NCBI RefSeq assembly: GCF_023159225.1
Contig: NC_063169.1
Span: 61,529,934-61,593,933, forward strand
Length of the DNA stretch: 64,000 nucleotides
Source of the DNA: Perognathus longimembris pacificus
Lineage: Eukaryota > Chordata > Mammalia > Rodentia > Heteromyidae
Direction of reading: 5' to 3'
Below the pieces are notes generated by a model. It saw only the letters and a program-made list of their open reading frames with translations, made no database searches and was not told where the DNA came from. This document shows, in pieces, positions 46,224 through 56,077 of this stretch (position 1 is the stretch's first letter; every line of letters begins with the position of its first letter). A program made the position numbers and the translations under genes.

Positions 46224-46444
46224 TAGCCAGGCACTGGTGCTCACTCCCGTAACCGTAGCTACTCAGGAGGCTGAGATCTGAGGATTGCGGTCTGAAGCCA
46301 GCCCTGGCGGGACAGTCCATGACACTCTTACCTTTAGTAAATTACCCCAAAAATCTGAAAGTGGCACAGTAGCTCAAGTGGTAGAGTGCTAGCCTTGAGC
46401 AAAAGAACCCCAAGTGCCCAGGCCCAGAGTTCAAGCCCCAGGAC
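46224..46444 (+). repeat. B1-Geo SINE
   Basis: AGCCAGGCACTGGTGCTCAC, CTACTCAGGAGGCTGAGATC, AAGCCAGCCCTGGCGGG and Geo (GCTCAAGTGGTAGAGTGC, GAGTTCAAGCCCCAGGAC). A near-complete dimer. The imperfect flanking repeat GTCAATAACT (46215-46224) / GTCAGTAATT (46755-46764) encloses both the SINE and the GGA tract. Confidence 0.9.
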
Positions 46445-46445
46445 A

Positions 46446-46674
46446 GAGGAGGAGGAGGAGGAGGAAGAGGAGGAGGAAGAAGAAGAGGGAGGAGGATGAG
46501 GAGGAAGAAGAGGGAGGAAGAGGAGGAGGAGGAGGAAGAAGAGGGAGGAGGAGGAGGAGGAGGAAGAAGAGGGAGGAAGAGGAGGAGGAGGAGGAAGGGA
46601 GGAGGAGGAAGAAGAGGGAGGAGGAGGAGGAAGAGGAAGAGGGAGGAGGAGGAAGAAGAGGGAGGAGGAAGAGG

Positions 46675-46705
<31 letters not shown>

Positions 46706-46755
46706 GAGGAGGAGGAGGAGGAAGAGCGAGGAAGAGGAGGAAGAGGAGGAGGAGG
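46446..46755. repeat. GGA/GAA polypurine tract, about 310 bp
   Basis: An almost pure purine strand of GGA, GAA and GGGA words. Open frames of up to 173 codons (Arg/Glu/Gly on one strand, Ser/Pro/Leu on the other) are artefacts. It could adopt triplex DNA. Confidence 0.97.
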
Positions 46756-46764
46756 TCAGTAATT

Positions 46765-47797
46765 CCTTTATGTCTATAACAGACCCAAATAAGCAATAGT
46801 AAGATAAAACACAGGCTTTCCAAGTGAAGAAGAAAACGGGAAAAAAAAAATTCAAACAAACACACAGAAAAACAACTGAAAGAGTTTGGAGTGGTTGGGA
46901 TGAGCAGCGAGACCTGATGTCTCCTGTCCAGTCTACAGCCCAAACCTGCCTCGGGCCCTCAAGTTCGTTTCCGTCATGCTTAGGACTTATCTCTAGCCCT
47001 CCAGTCTACACATTCATCATTTCTATGCCACCGAGCACACACCTGAAGGTGCACCTGGGCCAGGAAAAACATTCATGAACCTCAAGAAGGTTGTGCCTCC
47101 CCGTCTTCAGAGTGGCCTCTCCTCTGCTCGCAGGGTAGCAAGGCCTTGCCGCTTCCAGGGGCTGGAGAGACGAGTTCACCTGCTTCTCTCCAAGGTGGCT
47201 GACTGCACTGAACCAAGAGGAGAGGGGTAGAAAGAAACAAAGAGATAGTTGCAAGCTAGCTCCTTCCTCCTCCTCTCCCCCACCGTCCCCAAGCAGTGAC
47301 AACTGCTATCCTGAAGCCGCTTGGACCTCTGGGCATCAGGTGCCCTAGATCCCTGCCGCCTGCCTTGGGTCCGTGGAGCTCGGGCTGGCTGGAATGCAGG
47401 AGCCGGAGCAGAGCAAGGGACGCGGTGCGCGTGCGCACTCTCCTCATCACGCCACGTGGCAAGAGAAGAGCAAGCGCTCTTCTGTCAAGCGTGGTCAGAA
47501 GCACGGGTGTCTCTCGAGGTCCCGTACTGCCCTTATCTATCTCTCCTCTTGCAACAGCTTGGGCAATACAGGAAGCCCTTAATTGTGTCAGGCCAGTTTC
47601 AGTAGCCACATCATTTTTTTTTTAAGTACAAGAAACAATATGTACCAGGAGGGACCAGAAACCCCAGCATGCCCACTTCGCTACAGTGCCTGTTTGTGAA
47701 TCAGCACACCAGCTACTCCTGGCCATGAGGAGCAAGGCTACCCCAAGTATTCATAGAGAAAATATACCACAAGACTCCATGATCAGAACCAGTAGAC
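46765..47797. other. GC-richer block with CpG cluster
   Basis: No repeat recognised. Open frames of 94-117 codons overlap on both strands at 47.25-47.63 kb, where CpG is frequent. No domain or splice pattern could be supported. Confidence 0.4.
47283..47525. promoter_or_regulatory. CpG cluster with NRF1 and E-box motifs
   Basis: By hand count about 18 CpG in about 240 bp. TGCGCGTGCGCA (47426-47437) fits the NRF1 consensus YGCGCRTGCGCR at every position. GCCACGTGGC (47451-47460) is a palindromic CACGTG E-box. NRF1 sites are typical of CpG-island promoters. Whether this one is active, and for what transcript, is not visible. Confidence 0.4.
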
Positions 47798-47991
47798 AGG
47801 GCTGGGAATGTGGCTTAGTGGTAGAGTGTCTGCCCAGCATGCCCACGAAGTCCTGGGTTCGATTCCTCAGCACCGTGTACTGAAAAAGCCAGAAGTGGCA
47901 CTGTGGCTCAAGTGGTGGAGTGCTAGCCTTGAGCAAAAAGAAGCCAGTGCTCAGGCCCTGAGTTCAAACCCCAGGACTGGCAAAAAAAAAA
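47798..47991 (+). repeat. IDL-Geo SINE
   Basis: GGGCTGGGAATGTGGCTTAG, GGTTCGATTCCTCAGCACC, GGCTCAAGTGGTGGAGTGC and GAGTTCAAACCCC with an A-tail. A 7-bp direct repeat AGTAGAC is at 47791-47797 and 47992-47998. Confidence 0.9.
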
Positions 47992-48064
47992 AGTAGACTT
48001 TTTTTAGTCATTTTATTTTTCATGTTATAAGAGTAGTACATGCTCAGTTGTATTAAAACTTAGC

Positions 48065-48143
48065 AGGGCTAGGGGTAGCTCAGTACTTGCCTAGCATGCA
48101 CAAGAACCTGGATTTGATTCCTAGCACCTCAAAATAGAAGGCA
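48065..48143 (+). repeat. ID-like monomeric SINE
   Basis: GGCTAGGGGTAGCTCAGTAC, TTGCCTAGCATGCACAAG, GATTTGATTCCTAGCACC and an A-rich tail. Confidence 0.7.
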
Positions 48144-48149
48144 AACAAA

Positions 48150-48793
48150 CAAACAAGCCTGGGAACAAGTACAAAAGGGCCACCATTGCTAAACCCAGAG
48201 ATACTAGTTGCCACCTTTTCTCTTTGTCTTTTTTTTTTCAAAGTATGTTTCAGAGCTTGAAATGTTATTTTTTATGTGTCATTTCATGTCCTAATTGTTG
48301 TCCTCCTACAACTAAACTCTGCAATATTAAAGGTCTAGAAGTAACATAATTTCCCCAACCATCTTGTGTGTTATACTTTTTATGCTATTTCCAAATTACT
48401 AAATTAGAAATCATGCCAGGATGAACTTTCAGCATCTGTAGCTTTGTCCTCACTTCAAGTATTGCCTCCCAATAGAAACAGATCTACTCAGTCAAGTGGG
48501 AGGAACATTTTTATTGCTAAGTACAATTTTAGACAGATTTTTGAACAGTTTAATATTTCATACCAAACTTCTTAGACAAAATAAATAAACCAATAACTCT
48601 GGGTCTGTCATCCAGCTTAGAAAGCATAGTGCCTGCACTAGAGAGCAAACGCCACTCTGCACTTCTCCCTACTCCAACCCTCCGCCCACAGCAACAAAGG
48701 AAACTATTGCTTTGAATTTATATCCAAGGAGATTTTTTTTTTAAGAAACAGAACTTTGAAGAATGAGGGTATATGTGTCAGACATTAAAGAGA
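48150..48793. other. No gene or clear repeat seen
   Basis: AT-rich unique-looking sequence. Confidence 0.45.
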
Positions 48794-48868
48794 GGGGTTG
48801 GGAGTGTAGCTCAGTAGTAGAGCACTTCCCTAGCAAGGCCCTGAGTATGATCTCCAGCACCTCAAAAG
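48794..48868 (+). repeat. ID-like monomeric SINE
   Basis: GAGGGGTTGGGAGTGTAGCT, CAGTAGTAGAGCACTTCCCT, then GAGTATGATCTCCAGCACCT and an A-rich tail. Confidence 0.65.
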
Positions 48869-49750
48869 AAAAAAAACGATGAGGAGAAAGACAGAGAGGA
48901 AGAGGAGAAAGAGGAGAGGAGAAGAGAGAGGGACCAGACACAACTGTTGAGCCAGGTTAACAAGGCAGAAGAAAGCGGAAAGACTTGAGACTTAGAAAAG
49001 ATGACCTCCACTTAACTCTAACCTTTCACTTAGCATCTGTGGCCTGTGCCAAGTCGCCCAGCCCTTTCCAAAGTCCTGTTTGTTTGTGTGGAAGGTGAGG
49101 CTGACACTATGGCTATCTGCCCGCGATGTGGTAGCATTCATTAGCCAAGATAGGTACCAGCATCGCCTGGGGTACATGCATCCCTTCTGCAGAGCGGCTT
49201 CTGGGCATTAAGATCCGAAAGGAAACTTCCATTTTTTCAGCTGGTGGCTGGATAGCTCTTTATATGATTTTCCCAAGGGCAAATTGATGTCACATGTACT
49301 GTAGGGAGAGGTTGTGTGTTTTTTTCTCTTTTCTATGGTTTTTTCCTTGTGTTTCAAAACAGCCATCTATCAGACGCCTGAGTAAAGTTCTACTGGTATT
49401 TTCAGTAGACTCTTTTTCCCTCCTTTCTTCACTTTTCAAGTAAGCTCGTGTCAAACCAAAACATGGGGTTTGCTTTTGCTGTGTGATCATCTAACCACAT
49501 GATCAAAGAAGCTTTGCCAGTTCTCAGCACAAACATGCTTATAATGAAGGTGGCCAGACAGCTGGATTATAGGTCTGGTAGTGATAATCAACAGGTACTT
49601 CAGATTTCTTTTGAATCACCAGAATCTTTTGGGTTCTTCTATGGGTTAGAGATTGGATGGATCAGATTTGTTAGAAGTGAACTTTGGTTCTAGAGGGAAC
49701 CTCAAGCAATCATTTTCTTGCATCATGAACATGTCTAAACACATGAGTCT
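48869..49750. other. No gene or clear repeat seen
   Basis: A purine-rich start (48880-48935), then unique-looking sequence with short open frames only. Confidence 0.45.
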
Positions 49751-50002
49751 TAGCCAGGCACCCGTAGCTCACGCCTGTAATCCTAGCACCTCAGGAGGCT
49801 GAGATCTGAGGGTCCCAGGTCAAAGCCAGCTAAGGGAGAAAAGGTGCTGAGACTCTCATCTCCAGTAAGTACCAAAAAGCCGAAAGTAGATTTGTGGCTC
49901 AAGTGGTACAGCGTTAGCCTTGGGGGGGGCGGGGCAGATCAGGTACAGTGCCTGGGCCCTGAGCTCAAGCCCCGTCAGAGCGCACGCATACCCTGTGCGT
50001 GT
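49751..50002 (+). repeat. B1-Geo SINE
   Basis: TAGCCAGGCACCCGTAGCTC, AGGAGGCTGAGATCTGAGGG and Geo (GGCTCAAGTGGTACAGCG, GAGCTCAAGCCCC), interrupted by a G-rich run at 49922-49934. CA and GA arrays follow. Confidence 0.82.
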
Positions 50003-50003
<1 letters not shown>

Positions 50004-50033
<30 letters not shown>

Positions 50034-50044
50034 AGAGAGAGAGA
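50004..50044. repeat. CA then GA microsatellite
   Basis: (CA)n to about 50029, then (GA)n, at a B1-Geo tail. Confidence 0.95.
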
Positions 50045-50089
50045 TGAACAAACATGAGTCTAAAGATAATTTCTCTCTAAAGAAGTAGA

Positions 50090-51011
50090 CCCCCCCCACA
50101 CGGGACGTTTCCACACACCAAGAGACTGCACAGAGCTCCACAGGGCATGGACACCGAGCGGCGGAGGTGGGCTACTGTCCAGGCGTCCGGTCACGCGGCC
50201 TGCCCTGCCCCACGTGCTCCCCAGATGCTTCGCTAGGCCACAGTGAGTTGTCCTCAACGCTGACAGGTGAAGTCCCCAGGGTCGGGCCTGGGGGCAGTGA
50301 CCTGAGAGGACGTGCGGCCCTGGCCTTGGGTTGCCGTTGCCTCAGAATGAGATGGAGAATCCAGATTACATTCACTTTCCTCTGAATTCCAGTGCAACAT
50401 CGGAAGTAGTGCCCGGAGGCTCGTGAACGTGACGTGGAAGGCTCGTGAAGGTGACACGCAGGGTTGTGGAAGGGGTCGGGTGAGACCTTCCCTCTAGTGT
50501 GGCGATCCATGGTGTAGACTGGGTCCATTGGCTCCAGAAGCCTGTGCAAATTAAGGACGCCGGAAATCAATATTGGGATGGGTGGTGTGTTAGTGAAGGA
50601 GATGCAAGAGGAGAAGGAGCAGGCAGATTTGAGGGGACACCCCTCCTCTTCCCAAAGACAGGCGACCCTACCCTGGGGTGAGGGGGAGTGTGACCCCACC
50701 ACATGCCAGACTGACACGCAGAAAAGGGGCTGGAGAAGAGAAACCAGGAGCCCACAGCAGGCTGCAGATTCCCAGGCCTCCTTTTTGCTCTTTTGCACCA
50801 AGAAGCCTGTACTCTCCTCCTCCTCTTTCTTCTTCTTCTGCTCCCAGCCCCCCCCCCCAAGTGCTGGTCCTCCTCTGTGGGTGTCCTTGCCCCACGCTGA
50901 TTTCATCACAGACCCCTGGGGACACGCTTGTCCGGGCACAGGTTCCCACGCGGTGTCCCAACAGTCTCCCTGGGAGACAGAGACTTGCTGCTGGTGAGCT
51001 GCTGCCTTCAT
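50090..51011. other. GC-rich block, no recognised gene
   Basis: Holds the longest open frame of the window (50172-51011, minus, 279 codons), overlapped by frames of 139-183 codons in other phases. It carries a G-run and TCC-type repeat inside and no known domain. Competing frames and GC content argue for chance. CpG is frequent at 50150-50345. Confidence 0.4.
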
Positions 51012-51134
51012 TCTGTACTAAATCTACATCACTGCGCCCTTGGGAGGTCGGTACTTCAGATGGTTTCATCTTGGGCAGGTTTTCCAAGCAGAATGTGACT
51101 ACATTTTTCTGCTTTGTGTGCAGGCATGCATGTA

Positions 51135-51137
<3 letters not shown>

Positions 51138-51177
<40 letters not shown>
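51138..51177. repeat. TG microsatellite
   Basis: Perfect (TG)n. Confidence 0.95.
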
Positions 51178-51178
<1 letters not shown>

Positions 51179-51646
51179 TCTGTTGTTTGCAACACCTCTC
51201 GGTTGGGGATCATTTGTAAATTTAGTTAATGAGCATTTAACACATTCCCTTTGATGAAGAGAAGCTGTGAAGTTTGAGTTCCCACATTGACTCCCCCCAG
51301 ACGACTCCCTGTCTCCCAAGCCATTCTTAACTGCATGGCGGATGGTTAGCAAGAAGGAACTAACCTTGAGTGTTCTCTAGCAGGAATAGGACTTGAATTT
51401 TATAAGAAAATACTTCCAGCTGTATTCCAAGCAAGTCCAGTTCACTGGCAGGCACATTTTCACCAAACAAAATCAACTGCAGACAGAACAAATACTTCAT
51501 CACCTCCCTCTCTGGCACGGCCTGAGGCAGGGCACGCAAACTGTGGCTGCCCACTTTTGCAAGAACAAATATCCAACTCCGAAACCATGGGCTCCAAGGG
51601 TCCGTGAGAGTTCCTGGATTGAATTACGACTTGATTGCAGGAAAAG

Positions 51647-51648
<2 letters not shown>

Positions 51649-51694
<46 letters not shown>
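51649..51694. repeat. TG microsatellite
   Basis: Perfect (TG)n. Confidence 0.95.
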
Positions 51695-52128
51695 ATGTTA
51701 AGTATGCATTTCCATCACTTAAAGAAAGCAGAGCAAGCAGCAGAGTGGCCCCGGGATTCTCATAGGAGAGAACCCCTGGCCACTGAGCCCGCACTGGGAC
51801 ATCATGGGAATCTCCTTCCCACCCTGCCCCATCCCTGTGACTGCCATGGTCTGTCTGCACAATCCAAGATTTGAAAAGAAACAGCACATGGGGGCTTTAA
51901 GCCTCAAGTAATTAAAATTGGATATAATTGAAAAATCTAGAAATACACTGAAGGAAGAAACGGACTAGATAGTCATCCTGACATGAAACGAGAAATGATC
52001 TTCCAGCTTGAAAACTCCCACTACGTTATTTCTTCTCTATCATGTGTGGGCTCCCTGGTCACCTTTCTCAAGGATATGTTAGTTCTACCACTGCATATGT
52101 CTCATGAAGTCAAAAGCCAGCTCTAGAG

Positions 52129-52129
<1 letters not shown>

Positions 52130-52181
<52 letters not shown>
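52130..52181. repeat. CA microsatellite
   Basis: Perfect (CA)n of about 50 bp. Confidence 0.95.
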
Positions 52182-52182
<1 letters not shown>

Positions 52183-52911
52183 ACTTTGGAGTTATTCTAA
52201 GATCAGGAAAATGGGTCCTAGTAGCATTTAGATTGCTTCCAGTCTGGTTCTCAGCAGGTAGCACCAGAATCTGCTTCTAAGTATGAGCACAGTAGATAGA
52301 ATAAATCCACAGGATTGGTTATCATACACGAGGGATCAGAGAAATGTTACCCATTGTCTTTAGATTACTAGGGCACCAGTAAACTGGAGACTCACAGTGA
52401 ACAATCTAAGGGCATGCCTGGGACCTTTTCTTAGAACTGGGAGGGGAGGGGAAAACACAATACACAGTACAATGACCAATTGGGGGAGGGAGGGGCTGTT
52501 GGGGTTATACCTGGCTTTCTGTAACTAGGGACCCATTGTATACTTTGAGTAGATGGAAGACAAGGAAAGAGAAGGCAGGGGATCTGCTGCTGTTGACTCA
52601 GAAGGAGGCAAGAATGACTCATGCTGTACACACATACGGTGGGTCAGGAGTGAAGACGTGCTCCTGCCCAACTCTGCCTGATTTCAGATGCCTTACTCGG
52701 ACCTCTGGAGTCTCTCATCTCATTGTGTTGTTGTTGTTTTCCTTTCCTGTTGGCTTTGGGGTAAAAGCCAGAGAAGTGGTCAGAGGAAATGGCTCATACT
52801 TCAGTCCGTATCTGGGTCACTGGTGGCTCTGTCTGGAGAGGATACTATGTTATGGCAATAAATGGTAGCCTTTGCCATGGAGAAATTAACTTTAAAGCAT
52901 AACCTAATTAA
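52182..52911. other. No gene or clear repeat seen
   Basis: Unique-looking. A 110-codon plus frame (52536-52868) has no recognised domain. Confidence 0.45.
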
Positions 52912-53100
52912 CTGGGCGTTGGTGGCTCACACCTATAATCCTAGCTACTCCAGAGGCTGAGATCTGAGGAATGTGGTCCAGCAAAGTCTGGGAGACTCTT
53001 ATCTCCACTAAACTACTAGAAAAGTTGGACGTGGGCCTGAGGCACAAGTGTTAGAGCACTAGCCTTGAGCAAAAGAAGGGCAGGAACCTCTCTTCTCCCC
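52912..53100 (+). repeat. B1-Geo SINE (internally deleted)
   Basis: CTGGGCGTTGGTGGCTCAC, ACACCTATAATCCTAGCTAC and GGCACAAGTGTTAGAGCAC are kept. The T-arm end of Geo is lost and replaced by a CT/C-rich run. Confidence 0.78.
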
Positions 53101-53382
53101 TCCCCCCCAAAGATAACCCAATTAGCCTCCAAGACTCAGCCAACCTTATCTTCCTGATAAGACTGGTGAGTAATTTGAAAAATAGGAATCTAAAATGAGT
53201 GCCAGGTGTTTTGTATGCTCGGGGCAGGGGATGCTGTTCATTGAATATACAACCAGACTGATTTCATTTCTGGTCTGCCAGCGTTCACATGTTAAATAGC
53301 AGCTGGGAACATAATCCCTGAATCCAGTGAGGAATGTCTACGTGTTTGTGATACAGCTGGTTTCACATTTATCTGAGAATAC

Positions 53383-53430
53383 AGATATATATATATATTT
53401 GCATATATATATATATATTTATATTTTGCT
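53383..53430. repeat. TA-rich microsatellite
   Basis: Two (TA)n runs separated by TTTGCA. Confidence 0.85.
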
Positions 53431-54011
53431 TTCATCTTTGATTCCCAGCTCTATGGTAAACGTCCTCTTCTTTCTCCCACTTAAGAACTGGAAGTTGGTG
53501 GATTTCAGTGTGATTCATGAAAGAGAAGACAAGGCAGCTCTTCTTTGTGTCCATTCACCTATGTCTTCTGTGTTCTATTGAAGTGGGGAGATCGGGTCTA
53601 GCCAGCGCTACGGCCACAGGGTGGATGGCAAGGTCTGGTGTCATGTATTTATAGTGGGGGAAGGTGAAGCCCCACCTCCCAGGTGACAGGTGTGCCTGAA
53701 TCTCTAGAGGCAGGGGCAGGAACTTGGATGATTGGTTACCAAACCTGTCAGTCCAGTACCTGGGACTCCAGTTTCCTGTGACCCTGACCCCTGACCCTCA
53801 CACTGTTTAGGGCGAGGCCAGCTCAGGTGCAATTGCACCATTTCACCTGTCTCCACGTTCGTGTCCTGTCTCTGACTCCTGAGTAGTTAGGATTACAGGC
53901 AGAAGCCATCAAGTATCCAGCTTCATTGATGTTTTTAGAGTATTGTTTAATCCACACCCATGCTTGTCCAACTAATAACTATTTTGAAGAGGGAGTATCA
54001 TTGAAAACAAT
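53431..54011. other. No gene; B1 relic at 53838-53922
   Basis: CTGACTCCTGAGTAGTTAGG, then ATTACAGGCAGAAGCCATC is the reverse complement of a B1 5' end. The rest is unrecognised. Confidence 0.45.
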
Positions 54012-54092
54012 GGAAGGCGTGGGTGTCGATCACAGCAATTGCCTAGGATGTACAAGACTCTGGGTTTGATCCCAAGCAATGCAAAAAGCAAT
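54012..54092 (+). repeat. ID-like monomeric SINE
   Basis: GGCGTGGGTGTCGATCACAG, TTGCCTAGGATGTACAAGAC and GGGTTTGATCCCAAGCAATG keep the ID order. Diverged. Confidence 0.55.
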
Positions 54093-55011
54093 TTTTTGAT
54101 AAAAATAAAAGCATTTGAATGAACCTGTAAGGTCACTTTTTCATCATCCTAATACTGATCACCAGTGAGAAATCTTAAGAATATAGTAAGTGGGCAGGCC
54201 TATGCAGCATAACTGATTCAACTCTGATTCATCTGAGCCAGGTAGTCAAGAAGACAAGCTCCTCCCCCCAATTTCCTTTTGTTCACTGGAAGGGAAATTG
54301 AGGTAATGCCACTCTGAGAAAGGACCATTTTGTTTTTTTTAGCACACACACCATTTTTTCCTGTGTTATCTTTTCCATCAGAAAAACCTGAATTTCTGCC
54401 ACTTGTCAACCGGGAAATAAAACAGTTGTTTGAACTGTTTCCTTCTGTCTTTGGGAACAAAGTTCAAGATACTCTAAGTTCTAGGCAGCAAAACACAGAT
54501 TACATCACAAAACGAAATAAAGTATAATTTCATTAAGAAATGCCAAGGTTCTTCTTATGGCTGAGAGCCACTGAATTTTTCCTGTGGCATGAAAAAAAAA
54601 TTCTTCTCACTGGTTAGAATTATGACCCAATTAAAGCAGGATTGTTTAGACTACTAAGAATCGTAAAATAAGAGTAAGTACTAAGGGTATAGCTTTGGTT
54701 TCAATAAGCAAAGAAAGCTCCAAAATCACAGAGATCAACAGTGACCATGTACAGTGTGGTAGGATTTCCACTAAGGTGAGACATGTGACCATTCTCTGGG
54801 TTCAATTAACTGGGATGATGTTGGCAAATTTGGGAAGTGATGAAGTATGTCTCTGTCTCCAGTGTTGTCAATTTATTTTACTACATATTAAATACTGAAT
54901 CGAAGTCAACCATAATCATCTTGCCATGCTATAGACCATTACATGTCCTTCCTCTTATTGGATGCTTCTTTGTGATCATCTTCCCCTAGCAAAATCAAAA
55001 CCGATGTAACT
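54093..55011. other. No gene or clear repeat seen
   Basis: AT-rich unique-looking sequence, short open frames only. Confidence 0.45.
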
Positions 55012-55217
55012 GGGTGCTGGGGACTCACTCATGTAATCCTAGCTACTCAGGAGGCTGAGATCTGAGGATCACAGTTCAAAGGCAGCCCAGCCAGAACAAG
55101 CTGAGAGACTCTGATCTTCTGATTAACCAGCAAAATGCTGGAAATGAAAATGTGGCTTGAGATGTAGACGGCCAGCCTTGTGCAAAAAAGCTAACTGAGA
55201 GCATGAGGCTCTGGCAC
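55012..55217 (+). repeat. B1-Geo SINE (3' end worn)
   Basis: AACTGGGTGCTGGGGACTC, CTACTCAGGAGGCTGAGATC, ATTAACCAGCAAAATGCTGG and a worn Geo (GGCTTGAGATGTAGACGGCC). A CA array replaces the tail. Confidence 0.8.

Positions 55218-55218
<1 letters not shown>

Positions 55219-55266
<48 letters not shown>
55219..55266. repeat. CA microsatellite
   Basis: Perfect (CA)n at a B1-Geo tail. Confidence 0.95.
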
Positions 55267-55268
<2 letters not shown>

Positions 55269-55851
55269 AAAAGAAGGAAAGTTGAGGTAAAGAGGAGCAA
55301 GTGTTGTGGAGGAAGAAGTCCAAGGGAGCAAACAGAGAGGGCCTTCCTGCCATCCTTCTGCCTCTCCGAGCCTGGGAGCTCAGATCTATGATGTGGAAGT
55401 CCTCATTCCTCATGGAATTGGTGTGAGAACCAGATGTGATGATGAGAATGTTGTTCAATAAGGGATAGCCATTATTTTCTGTGAAAAACAGCAAAGATGG
55501 TCTCTGAGAGACAAAATCGATTCTTCCTCTCTGAGTGCCATTTCCAGGGGGATTGTGGGTTACTGTAGGATTAGGAGCCTCAAACTCCCAGTTCTTTGTT
55601 TAAACCATATGAAGTTACTTCTGTAGGTAAAAAATTACCAATAGGTAAGAAAAATGACCAATACTGGTAATTTCATGTGATTTGACCTAATAAGAGTTAT
55701 GGAAGTGAGTTTTTGGAGTCCCCTCATTTTAGTGCTTCCAAATTGTGAGAACTGTTACCCACCCCCTACTGTACCCCCATCTGGTGAGATGAGATAAGCT
55801 TTCTCCAAGAATGCTAAGACAAAGAAGGATGAGAGATGAAGAGATACGATG
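55267..55851. other. No gene or clear repeat seen
   Basis: Unique-looking sequence. Confidence 0.45.
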
Positions 55852-56077
55852 CAAGGTGGGGCTTGAACTCTGGGCCTGGGTGCTGCTCTCCCTGAGCTCT
55901 TCAGCCTGAGGCTAGCACTCTACCACTTAGACCACAGCACCACTTCCGGTTTTCTGATGGTTAATTGGAGGTAAGAGTCCCACTGACTTTCCTGCCTGGG
56001 CTGGCTCTGAACCTCAGTCCTCAGATCTCAGTCTCCTGAGTAGCTAGGATGACAGGCATGAGCCACCAATGCCCAGC
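55852..56077 (-). repeat. B1-Geo SINE
   Basis: GTGGGGCTTGAACTCTGGGC, CTACCACTTAGACCACAGC, CTCAGATCTCAGTCTCCTGA and AGGATGACAGGCATGAGCC. Confidence 0.85.

Noticed and set aside
46334..46943. Open frames of 120-173 codons on both strands
   Set aside because: They are translations of the GGA polypurine tract; both strands are open, as expected for a pure simple repeat.
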